From NCBI GenBank assembly GCA_037176705.1, contig JBAWUJ010000067.1, forward strand, positions 186,001 to 250,000: DNA of 64,000 nt, read 5' to 3'. The notes beneath the pieces are model-generated. The model had not been told where the DNA came from and ran no database searches. It worked only from the letters and a program-made list of their open reading frames with translations. The stretch is from Molossus alvarezi (Eukaryota; Chordata; Mammalia; Chiroptera; Molossidae). A program made the translations under genes and the position numbers. Positions 35,901 through 46,744 of this stretch are shown piece after piece (position 1 is the first letter of the stretch; every line of letters starts with the position of its first letter).

Positions 35901-36800
35901 TGCAACAAAATTTCAGACATCACACACAGCTGAATTTTCACTGATGCATTACCTAAGGCAACAAAAACAAAGGAGGACATGAACACACAGGACTACATCC
36001 AACTCAAAAGCTTCTGTACAGCAAAATGATACAATCATCAAAATGGAAAAAAACAAAAAAACACTTTGTATGGGAAAGCATAATTGGCAATAATATGTCA
36101 GATAAGGGATTAATTCCCAGTATATAGAGAGTCCTCATACAACTCAACCAAAGGAAGACAAAGAACCCAATTAAAAAATGGGTGTTAGTAACTAGACACC
36201 TCTCCAAACAGGACATACAAATGGCTAAGAAATATATAAAGAAATGCTCAACATCACTAATCATCAGAGGGATGCAAATTAAAACAACAATGAGGTATCA
36301 CCTCACTCTTGTCAGCATGGCTCCCATCAACAAATAGTCAACCAACAAGTGTTGGCGAAGATGTGGTGAAAAGGGGACTCTAGTATACTGCTGGTGGGAA
36401 TGCACACTGTTTCAGCCACTATGGGAAACACTATGGTGTTACCTCAAAAGTTAAAAATTGAACTGTCATTTGACCTAGTGATCCCAATTCTAGGAACATA
36501 CCCTAAGAAGCCTGAAACACCAATCAGAAAGAATATATGTACCCCCATGTTCATAGCAGCACCATTTACAATAGTTAAGGTTGGGAAATAGCCCCAAATG
36601 TCTATCAGTATACAAATGGATAAAATACCTGTGGTACATATACACAATTGAGTACTATGCACCTGTAAGAACAAAAGATCACTTATCCTTTGTGATGACA
36701 TGGAGGGACATGGAGAGTATTATCCTGAGCGAAACAAGCCAAAAGAGAAAGAAAAACATCACACGATCTTACTTATTCATGGAATATAATGAATATCACA
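32990..36800 (+). pseudogene. LINE-1 ORF2, decayed
   Basis: The N-terminal endonuclease remnants run from 33000 ([23 protein letters not shown]). An open piece at 33276-33635 carries the endonuclease middle. Reverse-transcriptase pieces lie at 34292-34480 (TTKEIEDVIKTLPGNKTPGPDG) and 34500-35037. Near 35060 the palm motif reads FADEM, so a catalytic Asp appears to be replaced as well as the frame being lost. C-terminal pieces run to 36800. It cannot encode an active protein. Confidence 0.85.
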
Positions 36801-38380
36801 GTATGGGAATGGGGTACATCCAAAGATGTGGAAGTGAAGTACAGACTGACAATCCCCAGGAGAGGAGTTGGGGGAGAGAGATAAACCACAGAACTTATGT
36901 GTATGTATGCATGAACAATGGATCATGAACGGCACACCCATGGATGGCACGACGAAGGATGGAGAGGTGGGACTCAGTGGGGGGAATAGAAGAAATATCT
37001 GTAACAAAAATAAATAAATTAATTTAAAAAGAAATAAACAAAAAATAAATTACTTAAAGATGTACTCACCACCAGCACTAACAACTATTTGTCAAAGGGG
37101 CACACTGAACCCACACACTTTGCAGGCATATTCTCCATGACTAGCTCCATTGGGTGCTCAAAAAAAAAAAAAAAAAACAACAACTTCCCAGTGTGCAAAG
37201 GTCGCTCTGGCTGGCTACAGACACTGAGCCTCAAGCTTTATGGACAAATCAGGAGGCCACCACAGTTGAAACAGGATGACATTCCCTTGACTGGTGCCAC
37301 ATTATAGTGTCTCTAGGCCTCAATTGAGCCTTGGCGGGGCTAGAATAAAGTAAGGGGAAACTTTTAAAGACCCAAAATTATCTGTCCTATTAACAAACTT
37401 TGACTGATCAACAATTATGCTTAGTTGTGGTCTGGGCACTGAGGGAAAAAACGCAGGAGAAATCAAGGTCCTTGATTGTTAAGAGGTTGATAAGGAATCA
37501 AGTGTAAAGTGCAGACAAGTCAGACATAGCTTCGTTGTCTGAGTATAGATGTCTTATGAGAAAAGAGGGAGAAGTAGCCTATAAAATGGGGTGTAGGGAC
37601 AACCTAGCTTGTTTGGGTAGAGTGGGAAGGAGACACAGAGGCATCTCAGTAACAAAGTCTTGTCGGGAAGCTGGTGTGCAATGGTCCTATGGTAGGGCAG
37701 ATGGACAATTCAACATAACACTTTCCAACAGAAAAGTTCAGTAAAATAGACCAAAGTTTATGGTTCCATTGATATAAATGTCACTGGTATGCACGTCCAC
37801 ATAATATTAATGATGTCCAAAGCCTTGGGAAATGGATGCATGAGGACTGATTGTTCATAGTTACAGGTGATGTTTTAGAGATGATGGAAATATTTAGACA
37901 GGAGATGGCAGAGATGGTTACAAAATTCTGAATATACTAAATCCACTGAGAGTGTACTTGAAATTCACAAACTTCATGCTATGTAAAAAATACATCCATA
38001 AAGCTGTTACAAAGTACATGTGACACATTGTCAGGGATTGAGCAGTGACATGCAGGAGAAAGATTAGGCATAAATGGACAGGGACATATAGTGAAGAGGT
38101 GGTCATTAAAAGGGGTGAAATAGGAGCACTGAACTGAGCGCAGATTTGGGTCTTGGTATAAGTGGACCATCACACTTGCCTTTCCCAGGTGTTCCATATC
38201 TACTGCTTTCTGGACCCAGAGAAAAAGGTTACATGTGGGATCTGAGAAAGTTTTTTAAGTTGCAACCAGAATTTTTAAGACAGCAACATTGGTCTCAAAT
38301 TGGAAGTTTTGCAAGACTTGATGAGATGTGTAGAGACCAACTGACAACTGAACAGGATTGACGTTTTCAAAGTGATAAGA

Positions 38381-38620
38381 GTCCTGGTCAGTTTGGCTCA
38401 GCAGTTAGAGTGTCAGCCCACAGACAAAGGAGTCCTGTGTTCAACTCTGGTCAAGGGCATGTACCTCATTTGCCATTTGTGCCCATCACAGGTGGGGGTT
38501 GTGCGGGTGGCAACTAGTTGATATGTCATATTTACATTGATATTTCTGTTTCTCTTTTTCTCTGACTCTGTATATTTCTACCACCCTCTGTATCTGAGAT
38601 AAAGAGAAAAAGATCCTCCA
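38381..38620 (+). mobile_element. Old Ves SINE shared with member 1
   Basis: 'gtcctggtcagtttggctcag' head, 'ggttgtgcgggtggcaac' middle and 'cctccagtgaggatgaag' tail, at the position equivalent to 24257-24482. Confidence 0.85.
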
Positions 38621-39229
38621 GTGAGGATGAAGTATGTACATTAAATGGAATATAAACTGTAAGAATTGCATGATATTGCATCTAAAGGGACGAATGGTTT
38701 CTAGGTCCCATGGGTTGTCGCATAGATCACCACATTCCGATGCTCAGAGTCCAACAGATACAAGCTAATTTCTGACTTGGACACCACCACTAGGACCTGA
38801 GAGGTTGGAAAGTTAGTAGGGAGAGACCAGAATCCCTGGATGGTTGAGAAAGTCATCATGAATGAGGCTGGAGTTGAAGACAGAAGGTGGTGCTTGGGTT
38901 ACAGCCTTGAGATGAATGTAGAGGACATCTTTTTCTATTATTGTCTCACCCTTATAAATTCCATGAACCCACATGCAGACTGACAATGGCCACATGCACC
39001 CTCAGACTGTGGGACGGTATTTCACAAGTAAGTGCCCTCACAATCACTGCTGCCTGGGGAGGAGAGAAGAAGGTGCAGCAGGACTGGAGCCCAGTCACCA
39101 GCTGGCCCTTTTCTCACGTATCACACAGGTATAGGTAGAGAATCAGAAATTGATATGTTGAGTTAAGAACAATCATACTTTTGAATATTGCATTGGAGCA
39201 AAAAATGGCAGGTATAAGAAGGATGCCAG

Positions 39230-39425
39230 AAGACTGATACAGGACACATAGATGAGAGGTGATAAATGACACACAGATGAGAGGGGACAGATGACTGATG
39301 GATGACACATAGATGGAGGGGACAGATAGAGATGACAGATGGACAGATGGCTCACAGATGAGAGATCCAGGAGCGGTGACAGATAGATGAGAGTAGACAG
39401 ATGTCAGCGGACTGATTGATGAGAA
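39230..39425. repeat. Degenerate GATG/GACA-type tetranucleotide repeat (counterpart of 25740)
   Basis: Interrupted 'gatgacacatagatg' and 'gacagatggacagatgg' units with a different count from member 1. Confidence 0.8.
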
Positions 39426-39575
39426 ACGACAGAGGTCTTGGCATGAACCACAGATAGACAGGTGGTGGCAGATGAGTGTTGGTGTAGCACATAGCACAGC
39501 AACACATTCCGCTTCTATTTCTTTAAAGGTGCACACGCAGGTCCCTCATTCCTGCACTTTGCAGAGCTGGGTGGG

Positions 39576-41870
39576 GCTACTACCTGGGTGCAGTTCCCGC
39601 CAGAGCCAGCACAAGTCTCAGCCTCTAGCCTGGGGCTTGGGGCGCTCAGCTGGCTGCTTAGCTGGTGGAGCAGGTGCAGCTCTGAGGGGCCCCACGGATT
39701 GGGTGCGGCAGGGCGGGGCCACCTGCCAGGGGTTCTGGGTGTGGTGGGAGTGCTGAGCAGGAAGCCCAGAGGGGCGGCCACACCCCTGCTTGGAGAAGTC
39801 CTGGGCCTTCTGAGGCTGTGTGGGTGTGTCTTGTCAGCCAGGGGGCAGTAGTGGGTTCATTTTCCACTGATGGCTGCCTGGTGGGCAACCCTGGATCTGT
39901 GTTAGCTGTTCATTGTCTTTCTGGGAGCCCAAGGGTGCAGAGTCAGAGGTGTACACTAAAGGGCCACATACTGAACCTGACAGGTTTTCTTTTCTGTCAT
40001 GTCCAGGGAGCATTCTTAAATTACACTTCTTTCCCTGCTGAAGCTAGAAACAGACATGTCCAGGGCCCTGCTTGTATTCCTGTGGGAGCCCTGCAGATGC
40101 TCCAGGAGCTGCCCGTGATGGGAACGGAGAAGGAAGCCTTTTCACCCAGTTGTAGTTGTGTGTTTCTGTAACCGAGTTTCTGGGAACTTGTTGATTGCCT
40201 CGTTGTACAGGTAGGCAGTGCCCTGAATACACAGGTTATTAGTCATTGCTTCTTGTCACTTCAGGCCTGGAGAGTGGGGAAGGGGAGATTTACAGGAACG
40301 TGAGCATGGACACAGCACCACGGAGAACTTACCCCGGCCTCTGAGTTCCAGTGTCAAGGCTGTCAGCGCTTTACCATGGACAGCGCATCGCCACTAGGGT
40401 TGTCCTCAGCATTGAGGCCAGTGATTCTGGGGGATAAGAAGAGCCACAAAGACACGTGGGGAAAGTGGACTTTCCATTCCTTGGGACCAGAGGGTTGAAA
40501 AAGTTCCTATTTGAGTAGGCCCTTGACAATGAAGAAGGTGTGCTGATCTGGAGGAGAGAAAATAACCTGAGCCCATAGATGGTAGGTGTCATAAGGAGGT
40601 GACCTTCCTGCCCAAAGTTTCCTCTGCTGTCCTAGTAAATGTTTATTCTCTAACCACAGTGAATTTTCTAAAATGCTAATGTCACGGTGTACTTTACAAC
40701 AGTGCTCCATCATGTATTCTGATTCAGCCTTGGAAGGGTCCTGTTTAAACATAGAAGACATGAAAATTCTGACTACTCTCAAAATACACACCTACAGTTG
40801 TGCTGTGAAATTGTATATTAATTATTTTACCTGCACAAACAGGGAAATTATAAAGACTATTTATAGGATAGTGAATCCATTTCAATGAATGAACACAGGA
40901 AGGATTTATTCCCCAAATAATGCACATGTATATACCCTTTGGGAATGTTAGACTCATTATTCTTTATTACTTAGAGGGCATTTTGAGAACTTTTAGAGTA
41001 ATTGGCAATATATGTTTCTGTTCTGCATGACTTAATGGAAGACATTTAGTAATTAAATATTTCTTAACCGTGGCATGATGAAGAACTCAATGCTTTTTGA
41101 AGAAAATGTTGGATTTGGGAAGATAATTTGATGTTAACCTTGATTTTTTGCAGTAATATGTAGCTTTGTAAAATTTAGGCATTTGTTTGAGTTAAGTGAC
41201 ATGCACTATTGTTCATATTATGTGTAATTATTTTAGTGTCTCAATGGAAGAACAAGTAGAGTACAGCAATCCCACCAACCATCTTTACAGTGTGCTTGTA
41301 GATGGAGGTCACCACGTTCTTCAAGGCAGAGAGGTCGTGCAAGAAACCTGAGATGTGGAAGAGGAGGAAGTAGAGGAGGAGCAGGAATTGGAAGGAGAGG
41401 AGCAACAGTGCTTTGCTCAGGTGGAGAACACTTAATTAATCTTTTAAATATAGGGAAGGAAGGAGACTTGGCTTTGGGTGGTGAACACACCACTCAGTAT
41501 GCAGAGGATATATGACAGAATGGTACCTCTGAATTCTATGTAACTATATTAAGCAGCGTCATCCAATAAATTCAATGAAACACAAAATGCGGATATAGAG
41601 TTTGTAAGTACCTACAACAGTGTAAATTAATACAATATAAAAATGAAAAAGTAAGGATGAAACGATAGGAGTGTAAACCAGTATTATGATTGTATAGAAA
41701 TATATCACGTCATTTAAAATTTGAATAAACAAAGTAAACTATATATTTGGTTAGATAAGGAGTTTATTCTAGCACTCGTATTACAAAGGGGAAAGAAGTT
41801 AAAGTTTTGAAGTTTTCTTTTTCTCTGTAATATTGGTCTCATGTATGATACAGTTACCTAAGCCTTTTCA
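39576..41870. other. Stretch without a recognised gene
   Basis: 39580-39860 is GC-rich and could be the diverged 5' part of an old element; the rest is average to AT-rich. At 41244-41451 a short plus-strand frame reads NHLYSVLVDGGHHVLQGREV, one stop, then an acidic run (EEEEVEEEQELEGEEQ). I recognise no family. No splice or promoter context supports a gene. Confidence 0.4.
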
Positions 41871-41874
41871 AACT

Positions 41875-42135
41875 AACGGACCAGAAACATGTGGGAGAGG
41901 AAATTACGCAGGAGCTCCACACCAAGAGACTATCTTTTCCAGGAGAAATTACCATGTGTCACAAAGAGATGATTGTTGGGTTACGTCCTACACGTAAAAA
42001 AAAAAAAAAACAAGATATCAGAAGAGTTCATTATAATTCATAGTATTTGTGGTTGAAGTGAAAATCATCTCTTATAAAAGTAAATATTAAAAATATGTAA
42101 TACAAGTGAACAATAGCATAACATAGAATATATTC
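41875..42135. repeat. Interspersed repeat copy, paralogous to 21193-21455
   Basis: It matches 21193-21455 from 'ggaccagaaacatgtgggag' to 'caatagcataacatagaata'. Family not recognised. Confidence 0.55.
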
Positions 42136-42199
42136 GGTACAGCATGCCACTTCCACATCTAGGAAGTATGAAAACATGTTCAGTGCCCCTGAAACACAA

Positions 42200-42900
42200 C
42201 AGTCTAATCCTTAAGAAGTCACTACCATTTCTCCCTTGACCCACTGAGCAAACATCAACCTCTATTCTGAGTGCATTGATGATACTGTTCTCTATAAATC
42301 GTAGTCATGAAGTGGAACCACACATGATTATAGCATGTAGCTTGTGTCTGTTAGTGTGCCTGTTTTCAAGAAACAACCTTCCATGTAGCATGGACGAGTG
42401 AATCTAACCTTTTGTGGCTGAATGAATATACCATTGTAGCTGCAGTTACCACACTTTGCTGTCTAGTTCATCTGTCTGGGCTCTTTTTCTCTAGTAATGT
42501 GGTTAGCTTCCATGTACACACATTTTTGATTCTCATTTCAAATATTTGGCGTGTATAATTTAGAGTGCAATTTCTGAAGCATATTTAAATTCAGAGGTTA
42601 TGTTTCCTAAGGAGTGTCCAATTATATGCACAGCAGGTGTACCATTTTACATTTCGGTTATTCATGAATAGGATCCCAGTTTTCCACACCCTCAGCAAAA
42701 CATAACATTTCTATTTTTTCTAACATTGGATACTAATTCAGAGAAAAGTTGTATGTCACCTTAGTTTTGATTTACATTTCTCTGAGGAGCAGTTATGTGG
42801 AACATCTCTTCATTAGCTTGTTGGCTGCTGTATGTTCTTCTTTGGAGACATTTATATTAAAACCTTTGTTCATTTAACATTTTTGTCATTCCATTCCCAA
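42200..42900 (-). mobile_element. Ancient LINE-1 fragment, antisense
   Basis: The text follows the mammal-wide L1 ORF2 C-terminal region read backwards, for example 'gcaggtgtaccattttacat', 'gatttacatttctctgagga' and 'tgttcttctttggagacatt'. It is far more diverged than other L1s here and belongs to an older (L1M-like) group. Confidence 0.75.
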
Positions 42901-43216
42901 AGTGTGCATATATTCTGGATAACAGAAGGCCCAGTTTAAAATGTTTGTGGTTCATTTACCTTAGTTATTCAAGCAGAGATGATCCAAATTCCCAACACAG
43001 GAAACATTATGGCATATTACTTCAGCCAAACTCAATTTGAGGTAACAGTGACCTTCCTCCTGTTTGCTCCAGTGAATGGCTTCAAATGTATCAGTTGCCA
43101 ACTGGGACAGTTCAGAATATATTCTGGATGTCTGACCACACTCAGGTGCTTCATTTTGTTCCCCCGTCCATATGTCTGTCTCTCTTTCCCTTTCTGTCTC
43201 TCTAAAAAATTAACAA

Positions 43217-43430
43217 AGCCCGGGCCGGTTTGATTCAGAGGTTGGAGTATTAGCATCTGGTCCAGAGAGTCCCAGGTTTGGTTCCCACTAAGGGTATATA
43301 CCTTGGTTGCAGTTTGTGCCCGTTCTTGGTTTGGTTTTCAGGTGGCAGCCACTTGATGTGTCTTTCCCATTGATGTCTCTCTCTCTCCCACTGTATCTGC
43401 ACACAAAAAATAAACTAAAATTTTTAAGAA
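43217..43430 (+). mobile_element. Ves SINE at the edge of the copy E upstream block
   Basis: Head 'cccgggccggtttgattcag', 'ttggttcccactaaggg', 'gtggcagccacttgatgtgtc', CT tract and an A-rich tail. It sits immediately before the block shared with copy D. The D equivalent (about 16436) shows no SINE, but flank identity is too short to be sure of the empty site. Confidence 0.85.
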
Positions 43431-43449
43431 ATAGAAATTAATATATTTT

Positions 43450-44641
43450 TGTTTCAACTGCCCCCCATTGATACAGTGGTCAAAGTAAACACCAGAGAGG
43501 CAGAGGTGGAATACACAGAGAGAAGAAAAGGCAGCTAGAAGAGAAATGGGAGGAATAAAGAAGGCGAGATAACATGGGACACAGAGTGAGCTCTTCTGGG
43601 AGCATTCAGGTCAGCCAGATCACAGGCTACAGTGCCCCAGCCACAGGTGTTCCCTTAGCATCCGCTCGATCTCCAATACCTTACCTGTGAGACTGCCCCA
43701 CTGCCCAGTTTGTCACTACTGTCTATGTCTTCACTTACTCTTCATCCTAGGATAAGTTGCTGATGTGAGAAAGAGAAATAATAGGAGGGAGAGAGACAAA
43801 GAGAGAGGGCACAAACACATAGAGCCCTTGTCTCCAGTAAGCACCCCGAGCAGAAAACTAAAGAAATCCTAGGTGTGATCCTGGAAATGACCTGGAGCCA
43901 CAACCTGTGTGCTGCGTGTGACCACGCTCCAACCAATCCAACCCCAGGCCAGTGCTGTCGCTGTCCATTTCACAGGGGTAAAGATGCCTCAGTTGAAAGC
44001 GATGCAGTACACTAATTCAGTATGGGCACAGATAAGGTGAGTCTTCTGGTTTAAAGGGCATGTGTGGATACCGGAAAAGCCCCAGATAAAGTCAGGTAGT
44101 GAGTTTTTTTGAGGTTGGTAGGCCTGCGTGTAGGGGGCAGGCCCAGGTGTGGAAAGGAGGGAAGACAGGAGGAGAGTGAAGTTCTTGTACCTCCCTGCTG
44201 GAGTAGGTGAGAGGAGCCAGTGGGTAGTGGCCAGCTAAGCTCACACTGTTTGCTCAGCAACCTTTCTCCAAGTGTCAACCAAAATCTTGCTTAGAGGTCC
44301 ACCTCATGAAGCAAAAGTCCTGCTCAAGGACCCACATCAGGACACTAGCTACTCAGTGTGTGCTCACTGGCTCAGCAGCAGACATTTGCTGCTCCTTGCT
44401 GCTTCTTAGCAGCTGCCCAGCACAGAGCCAGGGCCACAAGGCGAGTTCTACTGCATCTGAAGACAGTGGGGCTCCCCCGGCACCGTGGGTCAGTACTGGA
44501 CCTGGAAGGACCCTTCAGGTCGAAACAGGGTCAGGGTTTCAAAGCACTATGTGCGGGTGGGGCTGAGGGCACTGGGACCCTGCAAGCCAGGGTAGGTGGG
44601 GGGGGGCGCAGTGACCTCCAGCTTCAGGGTGAACTCTGAGT
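43450..44641 (+). repeat. 5' flank of TSPY copy E, paralogous to 16485-17668
   Basis: Continuous by-eye alignment with the copy D 5' flank, with small indels. It would contain the promoter of this copy; no core motif was recognised. Confidence 0.7.
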
Positions 44642-46744
44642 GTAGGAGAAGCTCTGGAGGGTAGGGTGGAGGAATTGCTGAGGGCAGAGCAGCTCCTGGA
44701 TGTGCACCATCTCACACAGGTTGTTAGAGTCTCTTCTGCAGAACAAATGTGTGCCACCAAGGAGGCAGAGGCTGAGATATACGCAGAAGACAAGCATGAG
44801 GAGGAGCAGAGAAGAGAGGCAGGGCCCGGTGAAACCAGCACCTGGTGAACCTGGGAAGTGCTCGAGGCACTGCAGATCCTTCATTTCTAGCCTAGCAGTG
44901 AGGGAGCCTGAGCCGGCAGGCCTTACATTCAAGTGAAGCACAAGGCTGCTCAGAGACAAAAGCCCATTCTTGAGCCCAGAAGGGCCATCATTTAGTGCAT
45001 TCCCCGCATTTGGTCCAAAGCTGTATTATTGACCATGCCCTTCTGGCTTGACTGTGAAACAAGGACAAGGTTTATGGGCAGAAGGAGCCTGGCCAAGGTA
45101 AAGGTTCAGGTGCAGAGAAAACAGCCTGCCATCTATGGTGGCACAAACCTGGGCAAGTGTGAATCTGTCATTCAGTCTCTAGGACAAAACATACCAGCAC
45201 AGGGTACTACTGCCACAAATCACATATTGGAATCATCCATGATCCTTGGCAATCTAAACTTATTCCATTTTCTATTATTTCCTTCTCCCCCACCCTCAAA
45301 TACATTATTCTTTACCAACAAGCTCAGCAGGGAAACACATTTGGTTACTAACCAAATATAAGCCGAGTGATTCCAGTACCGTGTCTCAGGAACATCTGAT
45401 GACAAAATAAATTTAATAGAGGCAACAATGTGAGTCTCCACCCTCCTTTCACGGTCACACACACAGACACACTTATATGAGCTCAGGTACATGCACACAC
45501 ACACATTCACACACAAAAACACACACCTACACACAAACACACATAGCCCTAAATAATGTCATTGCAAGCTGAGTATTTCCAAGTTGGAGCAGCTGTTCTC
45601 AAACAAAGGTATCTCAAGAAGATGTGTGCTGACACTTTTTGGGAGAACACACAGACTTTTTTTAGGGGGATGAAGAGCAGTGAGACAGTATATACGCACA
45701 TTCTTATTTCTGAATCCTCTGCAGCAGCACACATAGGTCAGGTAGGGCTCAGGAAAGTATTGAAAATGCATTTTCCCTTTATTTCTACAGGCAGCCTTAG
45801 AGGACATGAAGCCAAAGGTGGTATGGTTGTCAGAATGTGTAAGAAAGGCAGAAGGAGAAGTCTGGATGAAAGGCAATGTCTGCAGTCTATGGCAATGGTC
45901 CGCTGTGGTCTTCCCTTGTGCTCTGTGCCTTTGAGCTCTCCACTTGTATGTCTCTAAAAATCCTTGACCAAAGAAGCAGATTTTGAGCCATCCCTGATAT
46001 CAGTCATCATCAGAGACCAAAATGAAGACTTGCTGAACTACTTAATCATTTTGGAGGTCAGACTGGGGACACATAGTGGTTTGTTTGGTTGGAGCTTGGG
46101 CACCACTGGGATGGGTTTGAGAAGCAAGAAGGGATGAAGAATGGGTGATTACTGCAAGTAGCCTGACTCAGAAAGCTGGGAGTGAAAAAATGTAACTGCT
46201 TCTTGGCAGGTGAGGGAACTGGGCCATCCAAAGTACCACTGCAAATTGATGTTTTACTTTCAGGACAATTGCTACTTTCTGATTATTAAGTAGTATCACG
46301 TCACCCTTTCAGGTGTCAGATGCTTCCCAACATGGGGTTTTGTGTGAGCACCCAAATGGTGAATAGTTGTAAAGACTGAAACAGTGGGGACCCACCCTCC
46401 GCGCTCTCTCCCTTCAGGATACCAGACCACTAGCACCACCCAAGGGCTCTGGTTCTGAGATTATGAACATGGAGTACCCAACACAGGCAAGACACAACAA
46501 GTGTTAACTTCTTCAACTGGTTGTCAGAACACAACGTTCCAGGGTCAGGCAGGATTGCACAGGTGATAATCCTTTGGCCATTTTAGAAAAGGAGGTATTG
46601 ATGGATCCAGGGGAATGGAAAGTGGACTGGTTCAGTCTCTCTCTGCTATGTCTTTCCACCCAGATCATCAGTGAGCACCTGTGGCCCAATCCCCTGCAGC
46701 ACTACCAAGGGATGCAGAACCCAGCAAAGGGAGCAGGGAGGTAA
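44642..46744 (+). pseudogene. TSPY: TSPY copy E: all five exons traceable, multiple stops
   Basis: Exon 1 (44642-45022) reads VGEALEGRVEELLRAEQLLD, an acidic stretch, a TGA at 44846, then in another frame LEALQILHF, stop, and YIQVKHKAAQRQKPILEPRR followed by TAG where other copies have CAG. A GT donor is kept at 45023. Exon 2 (45980-46056) lacks one base early (77 of 78 bp). Exon 3 (46210-46312) reads VRELGHPKYHCKLMFYFQ, has a 9-bp in-frame loss, and a Lys-stop-Tyr where Lys-Glu-Tyr is expected. Exon 4 (46418-46562) has TGA in place of a Trp codon and a frameshift before SVNFFNWLSEHNVPGSGRIA. Exon 5 (46664-46740) reads ISEHLWPNPLQHYQ with a GT donor; translation through it would end at TAA 46742. 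Splice sites are largely kept, so decay was through coding changes. TSPY is a NAP-family chromatin/cell-cycle factor of male germ cells. Confidence 0.87.
45497..45542. repeat. Interrupted (CA)n in copy E intron 1
   Basis: CA-rich run with interspersed T and A, at the position of the (AC)n in copy D. Confidence 0.8.

Larger units (their letters stand above)
31260..37040 (+). mobile_element. Full-length but decayed LINE-1, plus strand
   Basis: 5' UTR 31260-32043, ORF1 region from ATG 32044 to about 32965, ORF2 region about 32990-36800, and a 3' UTR ending in 'tctgtaacaaaaataaataa' and an A-rich tail at about 37040. Landmarks remain in pieces: LQETH-region remnants near 33090, VIIYAPSLGAPTSVKNILED at about 33310, and the palm motif FADEM (normally FADDM) near 35060. 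A 26-bp A run lies at 32368-32393. Many stops and frameshifts make it old. Its 3' end abuts member 2 of the segmental duplication. Confidence 0.9.
37068..39575. repeat. Segmental duplication, member 2 (partner 22685-26095)
   Basis: Direct-orientation paralogue of 22685-26095. It lacks the Ves SINE at 23873 and about 610 bases equivalent to 24640-25245. The breakpoint is at about 38762. Confidence 0.85.

Noticed and set aside
41244..41451. Short acidic frame (EEEEVEEEQELEGEEQ) with one stop
   Set aside because: It suggested an exon of an acidic nuclear protein, but no family is recognised and no splice sites or neighbours support it.
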